NCBI GenBank assembly: GCA_029747015.1
Contig: JAKOGI010001197.1
Coordinates: 144,501 to 208,500, forward strand
Direction: 5' to 3'
Origin: Carnegiea gigantea
Taxonomy: Eukaryota; Streptophyta; Magnoliopsida; Caryophyllales; Cactaceae
Length of the DNA stretch: 64,000 bases
This document shows, piece by piece, positions 46,630 through 57,984 of the stretch. How positions within the stretch are numbered: position 1 is the first letter of the stretch; every line of letters begins with the position of its first letter. Under the pieces are notes generated by a model. The model saw only the letters and a program-made list of their open reading frames with translations, was not told the DNA's origin and did not search any database. The position numbers were made by a program, and so were the translations under genes.

Positions 46630-47100
46630 ATTTTTCTTATTTATTTTTGTAGGGTTAACAAAGTTAGAAATCCATAACCTGTCAATCTTTATCTCTTGAG
46701 TATTGGATTTAATCCTCTATATTTTTTGCATAGGGGTAGGACTTTTAACTTTTTCTGTCTCTATCATTGTGACCTTAGTATTTGGATCTATAGTATTATC
46801 TAATTTGTGGATAATTTTCCAAAAGATCCTTAATGGATATCCTATCTTTTCATGTCCATCCCAACTATTTTTTTCTTAACAGATAAGAAATTTTTAGCAA
46901 ATTCATCTTTTAGACTCATATAATATCCTAGCTGGCAATTGAATCCTACTGGCCCATTACATAAATTAGTTTTTATACCTGTGATAATTTGATTATTAAA
47001 TTTGGTATGCCTAATATCGCAGAGCAAAGCATAGAGATCAATATTTTTGCCATAATGTTGAAATGAAGTGATTTGAATTTGGACACTTCCAACATGGATG

Positions 47101-48503
47101 TACCTATACTTAAACATAGTAAAACTGACTCGAGATCCAAAACCCGAATCAAACAACCCGAATCCATATCCGAACCGATACCTGAAATAGGATAAACTGA
47201 TTTAGACCTGAACACCCGAAGTAAACCGATTCAGAACTGAACGAAACCCGAATTATAACATGACTCGAAATGACCCACACCTGACATGACCCGATCCAAT
47301 TCAAACCCGATCTGTAGTGACCCGACTCAAAGTGAACCAAAAATGGACAACCGAAATTCGGACCGAACCGTACCCGATTTAAAATCGATCTGATTTTTAC
47401 CCAACTCAATTTTGCCCAAATAAGTAGTAACTTTTTTTTTGGATTTTAGTCTTTTATCTTTTGGGGGGAATTTTGAATTTTTTAAACTCAAGTAGTTGAG
47501 TTTAGGTGGGAAAAGAAAAACAACTTAAGAGGAAATTTTTACAAATGAAATCAGTTAAAAACTTAAGAGTAAAAAATAAAATAGTTGATAATTTGAAGTT
47601 TTTAATCTGATAGATATGTAGTAAAAATATAAGAGAAAAAATATTTTGTCACAATAGGAATTAAGAAAAGATAAGTATAATTAACAATCAATTAAACTTA
47701 TTAGGATCTAGCAGTCCTATTTTACTATTTGATTTACTTAATGACTTAATACAATGCACGTTATAACTATAAATTTATAATATCATTCTGTGACTACTGT
47801 CAAAAATTCCGCACTACCGATCTACAATTCTAAATCATTTTCGTAACATGTTTAATTCTACAAAATCATATTCAAGAATGTAGCATTGTATATGATCTCA
47901 TAATAATGTTACTCATTTAAATTTTGAATAATTAAATTCCAAGTCTCGAGTTTCGATAACGGGCATTCACAATCACATAAATGTAATGCTAATTGACACA
48001 TACTCATATATTATCACTGCTTTTGAGTTTTGACTCATTGAGCAAATGCAGATCAAGCTATTAATCTCACAAAGACAAATCTTTGAATGTTGATGCATGA
48101 TCACCTAACAAGCTATCAAATAACATTGATTCGATTACTAAAAATGTCGACTTGAACCAACCTGTTTCTATTTACCAACTCCAAATATGACAAATGTGAA
48201 GTTATAAATCAACACCGGGGTCTAAATAAAAATCTCGTTATTTTCTTTCTTTTTTTCATTTTTCAAGGTATGTTGTGGTTTTGGGGCTTACAAATGAGAC
48301 CATTGATAAATGATTTGCGTTAGGTTGGTCCACTTATTTTGTCATCGCATGAACTCAATTGAAATGATTAAAACTTAACTTAACAACACATAATCCTTTG
48401 GATACATGCACAGTGCATTTGATATAGGGTTAGGGATGAGTTATATACTTGTATTTGTAATTTACCAACTTTCTTAGTAAGGTTAGAAAATATATATATA
48501 TGT

Positions 48504-48570
<67 letters not shown>

Positions 48571-49105
48571 AATAATCAATTAATCATTAGCGTATGAATT
48601 AAAAGAAAAATATAGAATAAATGAGTTTGTCTAGTTAAACAATTTTGATCTTTTAAATGCAAGTTAAGAGTAAAGAACTAAAGATGACTGCATTGAAAAC
48701 ATACAATGATTCGAAATTGACCCAACTTGAGTTATACCCAATTCCATTTGCACCTAATCCGATATTGACCCAAACATTGAATTGAATCTCATCCGACCCA
48801 AATTACACTTGATCCATACCCGATTCGAAACGGGCTACTGTAGATAACCCGAAACAGACCCGACCCAAACTCCATTCGAACCGAATGCGTACCGACCTGA
48901 ACATGGTAATCGTAAGTGACCCGAATCCGAGCTTCACCTAAATCGAACTGAAACCGACTTGAACATGGTTGACCCGAAAATGACCTAAACCCGATCTTCA
49001 CCCGAACCTGACCCGAACATAGTTGACCCGAAAGTGATTCGAGCCAAACTAAGACCCGACCCATACCCAACCTGAATGACCCATTTGCCATGTCTACCTA
49101 TACTT
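47101..49105. mobile_element. CCGAAC-rich insertion with 11 bp target duplication
   Basis: The 1983 bp element (47112-49094) is flanked by TACCTATACTT (47101-47111, 49095-49105), and the left viral copy has no insertion there. Ends: ACATAGTAAAACTGACTC at the left against inverted ACATGGCAAATGGGTC at the right, a short degenerate terminal inverted repeat. An 11 bp duplication fits Mutator-like elements. Both flanks (47115-47400 and 48715-49090) are full of ACCCGAA motifs, but in the same orientation rather than inverted. The open frames here come from this motif. No transposase. Confidence 0.75.
48490..48571. repeat. (CA)n/(TA)n microsatellite inside the CCGAAC-rich insertion
   Basis: TA steps, about 19 CA units, then TA again. 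Confidence 0.95.
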
Positions 49106-49255
49106 TCTATCTTTGTTATGCTCAAGGATATTTTCTCAATTAATAAGATTAACTTCCCCTACATCACAGTCTTTGATTTATAGATCTCCTTCCATCATCT
49201 CGCATATGTATTTGCTTTTTAATTGAAAAATTGACTTTTTATAGATCATGGCTTC

Positions 49256-51218
49256 TTAAATTATGGGAAGGACCAAATCACCTTTGACTTCTTCATTGTC
49301 ATTGTCAACAACAAACTCTTCTCCTTGAAGATCACCAAGACTAATTGAGCCACTTTCCATCATACGACTAGTTTCTTCATAATCACTTTTTTCATATTCA
49401 TTATCCAATATAATTTTAACAATTCCTTTGTTGTTGCTTAGGGTTAAGTCCAATGCCTCATCTTTACCAAGCTCAACATATCTAGACTCTCCAAAGTTTT
49501 GATAATCTTGTTATTCTTCCTGGTTTTGCACTCATTAGCATAATGTCCTACTTCTTTACGTGCTCAACATTTGCAGTTGTTTTTTCTTGCTGGACAATAA
49601 GCTGCTTTCCTACAAAATCTTCATTTTTTTAGGACTTGATTTGTTATAATATTTTCTTCTATATTTCTCTCCTCTTTGCTTTTTTGAAACTCTTTTTCTT
49701 ATAAAATTTTCTTTTTCTCGTTCTCTCAGACTCTTTCCCCATTGGCGAGGCGAATCCCAACAAGGTAGGAATTGCTTCTTAATTTTTCTTTTGTTTTTGG
49801 AGATCAAGACATTGATCATTGACCCATTTTCTTAAATAAGATATTCTCAAACCAAGAGTGTCAATGACATCTGCTCGTTCAATTCATGCAATGTATTTTT
49901 TATTAATTATGAAATTTATTGGGTATGACAATTTGTCGTAAAATATACCAAGATTAGTTTCATTATACCCAATTTTGTAATAATATTCAGCAATGTAATT
50001 TTTCAGATATCTCATATCCTATAATTCTATATTATTAATCTTTCTCTGCCATTCTCTTACCTTTTTCTCAGAATTAAGTTTAGCTCCGATAAATTCGGTT
50101 GCAATTTCCTTACATAAATTTTTAAATGTAGTAGCTAGTGTTTCCATCATTCTTAATATATTTTTACCATTTTCATTTAGCAAATCATACCAGTCAGCTA
50201 TAATCCCAGAGAAACTATGTTCAATGTAATTTAAAAAATTTACAGTAGTCCAGGTAGTATTTAAATTTAAGATACTATTCATACTTCTTTGTTCAAATAT
50301 TTCTTCTCTATTACGAGCTCCATCTAATTTAATATATATCTCGTTTGACTCATTAAAGTAAGGCCAATTTCTTCAAAAGTTGTACTTTTTCTTGGGACAA
50401 AATCAAAGGAAAAATTGGTTATACGTCCTGCTGGAATGTATCTAGGTCTTATAAAATGAGTATTTCTTCTAGAAGGTTCACCATATTCTTCAGGTTTAGG
50501 AACAACATTGTTAACTGAATTAGTCTGAACTTCATCTAAGTTGAGTTCTTCTCCAATTTTATTAATTTCATCTTCAACATCCATTTTGCCATATTGCTTA
50601 TCAAGTTTTCTTCTAATTTCTTCTAAAGGTAACACATTCAGATCTTCTAATTAAATAAGGTTCATCTGCTGATATATTTTCTCTTCTAATTGGACATTAT
50701 TAGTCTCTTCATTATTGTTAGATAACACGTTATGTTTATTACTAATTGCGCTCATAATCTTATTTAATTCTTCTGGATTCTATTCTTTTTCAAATATATT
50801 CTGTAGTTCTTCCAAAGTATACTACTTATATTCCATTTTCTTCTTTTTCTGCTTTTTCAGTCGATTTTTTACCTGATTTTTCTCCTAATTCTTTTTGAAT
50901 TTTTATATCATGCAAAGGAAAGAGATTTTTGTTTTTTGGGTTTTGAAAAGGATATTGTGCTGAAATTGAGTACTAATACTGGAAGTAGATTTTCCGCAAT
51001 GTCTAACTTCGTTTACTAGAAAAAGATAAATTACAGATATTTGCTTTTTAACCTCATTGACTTCAATCTTAATTTTAGCTAATTCTACTTTTAATTCTAA
51101 AACTATATCCGTAATGTAGTTTAATTGATGTGCTACTAGAAAAATACCTTCTGGTGAGTGGTGAGTGAACAATATATGAATAATTCGGATTAGGGTAAGC
51201 AGGTGATGATTCAAGCAT
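49256..51218 (-). pseudogene. Viral coat-protein region, right copy
   Basis: The likely start is the ATG at 51216-51218, about 51 bases past the primer site. Pieces: N-terminal part (51214-50903), a Lys/Glu-rich stretch with LPLEEIRRKLDKQYG (50635-50324), a capsid-like block (50282-50019), a Lys/Arg-rich basic stretch (49819-49610), a zinc-knuckle remnant near 49580-49520 that keeps the GHYANEC half, and an acidic tail (49453-49256). The breaks are at different places from those of the left copy. Confidence 0.72.
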
Positions 51219-51268
51219 TAATGAAGGTTAATTAGCTTCATTAGTCATTAATTATTTTTGGTCACGTA

Positions 51269-51280
51269 GCTCTGATACCA
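51269..51280 (-). other. tRNA-Met primer binding site, right viral copy
   Basis: TGGTATCAGAGC on the minus strand, identical to the left copy's site. Confidence 0.88.
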
Positions 51281-51632
51281 GATGAAAGAGGACCGAGAAT
51301 ACTATTAATAACAAAAATTACACATGTATGAATTTAAAATTTTTGAAAGTAAATTTTTAAAGATTGAGATTAAAATATAATTTTTAAAAGTTTAGGGACT
51401 TAAGAAAAAATGGAGAGTACCTAAAAATTCGAACAGTAAACGTCGAGGTACTAAAATATTCAATTGAAAAACTTAGGTCCAAAAAAATTAACGTCTTACA
51501 TGTCAGAATACCTTAAAATTAACTACCCTTGATAATTGATATCGATATGTAGCCTATAGTACGCTTTTCTTTGTGAAAAGAACGAATATTGTGCTGTGCC
51601 TGCCCCGCGGCTTCTACAGATAGTTGTCAGGT

Positions 51633-51920
51633 GTATGCCAAATTGACCAACAACAAATCGACCACAAATGTTACTCTAAAAATATGAAAAAGAAACTTCA
51701 AAAGGAAAAACTACTGCGGCCAGGATTTGAAAATAGAATCTTTACAATCAAGATTTACCAATGTGCTACTGCAGCTCTTGTGTAGTCTACTAATCCTGTT
51801 TTACAAATACTGTAGCTAAAATCACGCCGGCCGAAATTAAAAGAAAAAAGAAAAATCCACTTAGCTTACAATAAATAATTAACTTTCCCTTCGAGTACTT
51901 ACATCCAATTACTACTATAC
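51633..51920 (-). repeat. SINE-headed repeat, copy 1 of a direct pair
   Basis: Matches 54696-54990 over about 270 bases (ATGCCAAATTGAC through AATAAATAATTAACTTT) at roughly 85% by eye. On the minus strand it includes the SINE-like head GCAGTAGCACATTGGTAAATC followed by a weak B box. The similarity extends upstream of the head, so the repeat is longer than the SINE alone. Confidence 0.65.
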
Positions 51921-52692
51921 TTTGCCAAATTATCTACTTTGCCACTTAACTATAATTTTATTCAAACTAGTATAGGCCCATTCAATGTACGGATTTTTTT
52001 TAATTAAATTTTAATTTAAAAACTGTAGAGTATTTATTTTATATAGTCATTTGTCTCATAAATATTTTATGAATATTAAGATAAAATATTGTCTGATTTA
52101 TTTGATTATATAATAAGCAAAATTAGCTTTTTTCATCAATGGAAATTTTAATTGGTGAATCAAATCCTTTTCTTCTATATTTAAATGGCTCACATCTCAC
52201 TAAGTTCAGTTGTAACGTGAATTATACATGGGAAAACTAACCCATTAAAAGTAGATCTTGATTTATGAAATAATCAGCACATAGCATGACATAGTTGGGA
52301 TAATGTATAACTCCTGTATAAAATAGTTTCATTATGTTATAAGCGAAAAGTGCCCCTTCATTTACATTAGACGACGCCACGTTCGAAAATAACTAGATAT
52401 CCAAATTTCTTTCAAAACAAAGTCATTTTCTCCTTTTAACTCCTACGTCTACGCATTATACATCAATCTTTATGGATTGTAAATTTTACATCATACCGTA
52501 TCTAAAATTTGATAATCCCTATGATAACCCATAAAAAAATATGAATCCAAAAATATAACGTACATTAGAAACTCTCACCTATCTATAAACACAGAAAATT
52601 ATACATAAATTCTTAGGGTTATTAGAGAAGCGATTTTCAAAATAAATTGAAGAAATCAATTTCCTAGATAGAGAGAGAGAGAGAGACAGAGA

Positions 52693-52728
<36 letters not shown>

Positions 52729-52890
52729 CTCTGTGTATCTGCACTTTAATGAGAGAAAGAGACGTGCACAGAATCAACAGCCGAAAGTATCTAAAATTTT
52801 GACATTCACGAATCACATATAATCGAAAATATGAGAAGTAGGTAGTTAACTCACCTCAGTTTTGTTTTTAAACAATAAATAAAAATAAAG
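51921..52890. other. AT-rich spacer with a (GA)n tract
   Basis: No gene found. A (GA)n microsatellite with ACAGAGACAAAG interruptions lies at 52671-52722. Confidence 0.5.
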
Positions 52891-53840
52891 TAGTATTTTA
52901 CTTGGAGAGAAACGACAGTTACAAACTATTTTTTTAAAACTTTAAAATCAAGGGTTTACATTTAATGTGTTAATAATATTTGCGGCTAAGACTACACAAA
53001 GTCTCTCAAATCACTCTCGTATTGGTATTTTAGGGTTTTCCAAATATTGTTATTAATATGGTGTAGATAGATAGACAGATTAGATACAAAATCAGCTTCT
53101 TGTCGACTTAACAGTATTTTGCTTGAAGAGAAACGATAGTTATAAACTATTTTTTTATAACTTTAAAATCAAGGGTTTGGATTTAATTAGTTAATAATAT
53201 TTGTGGCTAAGATTACATCAAGTCCCTCAAATCACTCTCGTATTAGTATTTTAGGATTTTTCAAATATTATTATTAATATAGGATAGATAGATAGGCAGA
53301 TTAGATACAACATTGAAGGCCTATATTTAATAGATGACTAATTTTTATGGTGGAGATTACATCAAATCTTACAAATCACTCCTATTATAGCTAGCATTTT
53401 AGGTTTTTCCAAATATTATCACTTTTCTTAACTGCTTGAATTTTATTTAGATAATAGAATTATCATGTATCTTTTATCAAATATAATCAAAATTATGCGT
53501 GATTTTTTGAAAACATAAAAATTATAAATAGGTATTTTCCTTAGATAAGGTGGTTATTTTAAACTAAAATATGCGGTTTAGATTTAATGAATAAATATAA
53601 TTGCCTAATTTTTTCCATAGATAATTGGATTATCATCTATCTTTTATCATGTATATCCGAAATCATGGGGGATTTTTTAAAATAAAATAAAGAGATATCT
53701 TAACTTTAAAATTGACGGCCTATATTTAATGCATTAATAATTTTAATGGTTATAATTACACCAAATCCCGCAAATCACTCTCGTTGCACCATTCTAAAGC
53801 TTTGTAAAGATTGCTATTATAATAATATAGATATATTTGC
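52891..53840. repeat. ~221 bp tandem repeat, two clear and about three decayed copies
   Basis: Copies 1 (52891-53111) and 2 (53112-53313) share GTATTTT(A/G)CTTG(G/A)AGAGAAACGA, AATCAAGGGTTT, CAAATCACTCTCGTATT and GATAGATAG.CAGATTAGATACAA. Decayed pieces with GGCCTATATTTAAT and AATCACTC follow at 53313-53420, about 53560-53640 and 53700-53830. No coding sequence. Confidence 0.8.
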
Positions 53841-54040
53841 CGCAGCAAAAACATTTTCAACCAAATATACCACTGAACCACCATGGAAACCAGTGATAAC
53901 AGGTGCTTGATGTTTTCCACTTTTTAAGAATAATGATAATAATAACAACAATAATAATATACACTCCCTGTACCATCTCTGTTTCTTCTTGCCTTCGCCA
54001 CATCCTGGCCATCAGTACCTAGACGAACAATGGAGCAAAT

Positions 54041-54295
54041 GTGTTTTCTTCCCAAACCCCGATGTCCACACCGCAGCCATCCTTTCTCTCTCGTCTTCCT
54101 CTCTCCACTCTTTCTAATCCACCATCACTTCCAAGTTCCATTACAATAACGGGACCGCAAGGCGCCGAAGGGCCGGCTGGCGATCAATCATATTCTAGGT
54201 CCTTACATCCCCTCTCCTCCTATCTCATCTACCCAAAAATCCCCAGATATTCCTGTCGAAGTTTTCTGAATGAGTTAATCGATAAACCGAAATGA
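54041..54295 (+). CDS. Unassigned 84-codon frame, possible captured first exon
   Basis: An ATG-to-stop frame with a Ser/Pro/Leu-rich start (SFLSRLPLSTLSNPPSLPSS), which could pass for an organelle transit peptide. It sits in the only GC-richer patch of this spacer. An alternative ATG at 54031 opens another frame of about 40 codons. The phrase ACAATGGAGCAAATG recurs at 54460, so the patch may itself be partly duplicated. No domain, intron or neighbour supports a gene. It may be a gene fragment or chance. Confidence 0.2.
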   Translation: MFSSQTPMSTPQPSFLSRLPLSTLSNPPSLPSSITITGPQGAEGPAGDQSYSRSLHPLSSYLIYPKIPRYSCRSFLNELIDKPK

Positions 54296-54695
54296 AATTT
54301 GGGGTCTCATTTGGTTGAATTGAATGAGTTGTTCTCATTTGTAACGTCTACGAGGTGCATTCAGGGAAGATAGAAGGCAACAATCTTGAAATCATCTTGC
54401 AACGCCATCGTTTAGCAATGTTTTCATCATCAACGAGATTACTTGCCTAGAACAACAATGGAGCAAATGCATTATTTTTCAACTCTCGTCTACTTTCGCT
54501 TGTTGCACCTGGTTTATAGTTGTAATTTCATTTTTGTTCATGGAATCATGTTGCATTCATGGTACGGGTAAATTTTTCGACTGTCGCATTTAACGAATCT
54601 AGAATGAACCTGAGCCATGGGGTCACAATTTGTGAGCCATGGGGTGGGGACGAATGGGCAAGGTTTCCGATAGGATTTGAACCTAGAGTGGGCGA

Positions 54696-54990
54696 GGTTC
54701 ATGCCAAATTGACGAAGAACAAGTCGACCGTAAATGTTACTCTAAAAATATGAAAAGAAACTTCAAAAGGCAGAAATTCTACCGCCACGAGTTGAACCTG
54801 GAATCTTTACTCGTAAGATTTACCAATGTGCTACTGCCGCTCTTATACAGTCTACTAGTCCTGTTCCACAAATATTGATTAAGCTAAAATTCCGCCGGCC
54901 GAAATTAAAAGGAAAAAAAAAAATCCACTTAACTTACAATAAATAATTAACTTTTCCTTCCCCCCAAACAAAATCCAAATAATTAGTTTA
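54696..54990 (-). repeat. SINE-headed repeat, copy 2 of a direct pair
   Basis: Partner of 51633-51920. The head on the minus strand reads GCGGCAGTAGCACATTGG, with the B-box-like GATTCCAGGTTCAAC 18 bases on. This is the best-preserved head of the family in this window. Confidence 0.65.
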
Positions 54991-55122
54991 CCAAATTTAA
55001 GAGCTCCTTTTATTTCTGTCCAATCGATTTCTCCTCTTCACCGTCGTTCATGTGCTCTTGGTGTTGCAATGGTTTCTTCGAAGCAATCTAAAGTTGTGGA
55101 CTTTGATTTAAAAACAAACAAT

Positions 55123-55501
55123 TGATAGGGGCTTGAATTCGCGGCTAAGAAGTTAGACCTCTGAACTCTGAAGCCATAAGAATAGACGGGGGTGAATGAA
55201 TTGCATCTTTTTCAGGCCGTTTGACCCCTTTTAATAATTTCTTCTTGGATTCTGCTTGGGATGAAATTGGCAAATGGGAAGCTGAACATGAAGAAATTGA
55301 GGGTGAGGAGGTTGAAGAGAGAAACAAAGAGATTTGATGTGAAAACTTTTCTATCTCGTTCACGGTAGGCTTAGCATGCGTATATACATATGACACATAA
55401 CATCCTCCCTCTTGACTGCTTCTAACTCTAGCTTGCTAACCAAGTAATACAAGAAGTTCACATAGTATAGAACACATATATATTACAAATAGTCTTCAAC
55501 A
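55123..55501 (-). repeat. 3' LTR of the third Copia (outer end tentative)
   Basis: The inner end is fixed by the adjacent purine tract. The outer end is placed at TGATAGG (55123) because it gives the expected TG/CA ends, but no partner LTR is present to check it. The 83-codon frame inside is LTR sequence. Confidence 0.6.
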
Positions 55502-55508
55502 CTCCCCC

Positions 55509-56100
55509 TCAAGTTGGAGCATGTGGATTGATCATGCCCAACTTGCCTAGTAAAAATTGAAACTGCTGTTTGCCTAGTGCTTTGGTGAATATGTCTGCCA
55601 ACTGATACTTGGACAGTAAATATCGTGGCATTAGGTCTCCCGAGAGTATCCGTTCTCGAATGAAATGGCAGTCAATTTCAATATGTTTGGTTCTTTCATA
55701 GAAAATTGGGTTTCGGGCAATATGGATTGCTGCCTGGTTGTCACAATGTAGCGGTATGGGAACTTTCATAAACACTCCAAGTAAACCAAGTAGTGATTTG
55801 ATCCAAATTAATTCACTAGTTACAGTTGCCATAGCACGATACTCTGCTTCAACTGAGAATCTCGACATAGTTGTTTGTTTCTTTGTCTTCCATGATATAG
55901 GAGAGCTTCCTAGTGTGACGAAATATCCTGTGGGTGATCTTCGAGTAAGAGGACATGCCCCCCAATCCGAGTCACAATACGCATACAATTGTAGATCACA
56001 ATTGCTGCTCAATAATAGCCCTTTTCCTGCAGACCCCTTAAGATACCTTAGTACTCGTGTAGCAGCTTCCAGATGTGCGGCCTTAGGTTCTTGCATGAAT
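55509..56100 (-). pseudogene. Copia RNase H, nearly intact piece
   Basis: 195 codons open. Catalytic residues are visible: Asp in YCDSDWGACP, Glu in SVEAEYRAM and Asp in LHCDNQAAIHIARN, then KHIEIDCHFIRERI and QLADIFTKAL, the usual Copia pol end. The frame continues from the RT piece after a stop at about 56100. Confidence 0.92.
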
Positions 56101-57146
56101 TAGGAGAGAATATGAATGGCACACGCAATTTCGGGTCGCGTAATAGTTAGATAAATCAATTTGCCAATAAGTTATCTGTATTGCGCGACATCATGCAGTG
56201 GCTTGCTGTCATTCAGTGCAAGTCTATGATTTGTTTCCATAGGAAAGTCCATACGTTTGGACCCCAGAAGATCACACTCATCCATAATCTCCAGAGCATA
56301 CTTTCGTTGATTCAGAAATACCCCTTATGTGTTTCTAGCGACCACAATACCTAGGAAGTATTTTAGAGGCCCCAGATTCTTAATACAGAAACAATCATCA
56401 AGATATCTCTTAAAGGTGCTGCAAGCTTCATTATTATTGCCCATAAGCACAAGATCATCCACAGAGACTAGGAGTGCCAGGAATATATTACCTTTTCTAT
56501 AGGTAAACAATGAATAATCTGCATAGGATCGTATAAATCCATATTCGGCCAATGTCGATGATAATTTGGCAAACCACTGACAAGGTGCCTGTTTCAATCC
56601 ATAGAGTGATTTTTGCAACTGGCAGACATTGGAAGATCCTTGTGTCCTGAAGCCTAGAGGTATGGCCATGTATACTTCCTCATGCAGATCCCCATGCAAG
56701 AATGCATTGTTCACATCCATCTGATGTAAAGTCCATCCTCTGGCAGCTGGAACGGTTAGAAAACATCTCACACTCGTCATTTTTGCTACGGGAGCAAAGG
56801 TCTCGCCATAATCGAATCCTTATATTTGCTGGTCTCCTCGAATAACCAGAGGAGCTTTATAGCGTTCAATAGTCCCATCAGACTTGTACTTAACCTTGTA
56901 TACCCATTTGCAGTTTATGAGTTTTTTGCCTGGAGGCAGCTCTACTATAGTCCAAGTTTTGTTTAATTCTAGAGTTTTAATTTCTTTTGCCATTGCTTCT
57001 CTCCATCGGGAATCTTTGACTGCCTCATGGAAGTACCTGGGCTCCACCACTCTCGTTATAGCAGCAAGATATTCTTTATTAGCGTTAGAAAAACGATCAC
57101 ATGTAACATAATCAACGATAGGATAAGGTTTACCTGAGGATACCAT
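56100..57146 (-). pseudogene. Copia reverse transcriptase in two open pieces
   Basis: 57146-56820 holds the start (WREAMAKEIKTLELNKTW, INCKWVYKVKY). 56780-56325 holds the palm (LHQMDVNNAFLHGDL, QLQKSLYGLKQAP). The catalytic box reads VSVDDLVL: the double Asp is kept but Tyr is replaced by Ser. Stops near 56820 and 56325 and one near 56165 interrupt the frame. Confidence 0.92.
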
Positions 57147-57984
57147 TTGATGTGGTTGTGCCGATGAAGAGTGGTTCTTGGACTGTACCTAGTTGCAAAC
57201 ATAATCCGTGAGATGACTTGGCTTCTTTATGATACGCTTTTCCTGTCTTGAGCCGTTGGAATTTGCTGTTGGGCCTGGCGCTGGACTGGCTGAGTTATGC
57301 AAAACCGTGGGCCCAGTTATGCTAGGCACAAGTGAGACCGGGCCTGGCGAGGCTGCTGGAAGCGATCGCGCGGGCCCAGGTGTGTCAGATGCTGCTGGGC
57401 CTATGGATGCAATTGGGCCTAGCGAGGGTTCGGTTGTGTTAGTTGCGACTGGGCCTGGAGAGACTGCTGGGTCCTAGGCCAGCGAAGCTGTTGGGTCACT
57501 CCCCCTCTCGGTGGATTCCCTTTGCAGCCTGCCTAACATCAGGCCGAGATGAGACCCCTGAAGCGGGCCGGCCCTATCTATACTGTTCAGCCCAGGGGGC
57601 TGAAAATCAGCTGGGTGTGCACCAACTGGACTCAAAGTGTCAAAACGGGGTAAATTGGCAGATTCTGCATAACTATTCATATTGTGAGGGTTTTAGTCCT
57701 TTGAGAAGGGAAAAATTCGTTCACAAAAGATGATATATCGACTGACAAAATATCACCATTTTCAACATCATAAACTTGCTACCCCTTTTTCCCACAAGGA
57801 TAACCAATAAACACAAACTTGCGACTCCTAGGGCCAAATTTATCCTTGTGTCTAGGTAGATTGTGTGCATAACATAGACACCTAAAAACTTTAATATGAT
57901 CATACATAGATTTAGCACCAAATAAAACCTCATAGGGAGTCTTCCCTTGAAGAATTGTGGAGGGTGTCCTATTAATTAGGTAGG
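57147..57984 (-). pseudogene. Copia integrase C-terminal part and linker
   Basis: Reading from 57984: LINRTPSTILQGKTPYE, a frameshifted stretch with AHNLPRHKDKFGPRS and VFIGYP, then a Pro/Gly/Ala-rich linker to the RT (57660-57160). The catalytic D,D,E core is not in the window. The plus-strand frames over 57229-57733 are shadows of this linker. Confidence 0.85.

Larger units (their letters stand above)
46700..49260 (-). pseudogene. Viral movement protein, right copy, split by a 2 kb insertion
   Basis: The core lies at 47111-46842 (IQITSFQHYG, ALLCDIRHTKF, LKDEFAKNF) and matches the left copy. The N-terminal codons lie beyond the insertion, at 49105-49260. The insertion point is next to RYIHVGSV. 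Stops also occur at both ends of the core piece. Confidence 0.78.
42722..51536 (-). mobile_element. Endogenous pararetrovirus, right copy, with two later insertions
   Basis: Second unit, head to tail with the left copy and about 6.7 kb long once the 1983 bp insertion (47112-49094) and the SINE (42756-42891) are removed. The same landmarks occur in the same order. The copies differ by many substitutions and have different frameshifts and stops, so both have decayed independently since duplication or joint integration. The right limit is approximate, because similarity to the left copy fades between 51450 and 51540. Confidence 0.88.
55123..57984 (-). mobile_element. 3' half of a Copia element, cut by a Gypsy insertion
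   Basis: On the minus strand: integrase C-terminal part, RT, RNase H, purine tract (55502-55512, TTGAGGGGGAG) and a 3' LTR (about 55123-55501, starting TGTTGAAG). The coding sequence is readable up to the base before the Gypsy LTR (57984), inside the integrase block LINRTPSTILQGKTPYE. The missing 5' half should lie beyond the right edge of this window. Several stops and frameshifts. Confidence 0.88.

Noticed and set aside
47149..49091. Ser/Val/Gly-rich minus-strand frames of 86-104 codons
   Set aside because: They come from the repeated ACCCGAA motif at both ends of the insertion and have no protein similarity that I can see.
35947..51536. Interpretation of the viral region as a Gypsy retrotransposon pair
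   Set aside because: No integrase, no LTRs, a 30K-type movement domain, and a promoter-poly(A) overlap. These point to Caulimoviridae.
35947..51536. A functional, activatable virus
   Set aside because: Both copies have many frameshifts and stops, altered protease or RT active sites, and in the right copy a large insertion and deletions. Nothing intact remains.
57228..57733. Two plus-strand Gly/Pro-rich frames (82 and 96 codons)
   Set aside because: Shadows of the minus-strand Copia integrase-RT linker.
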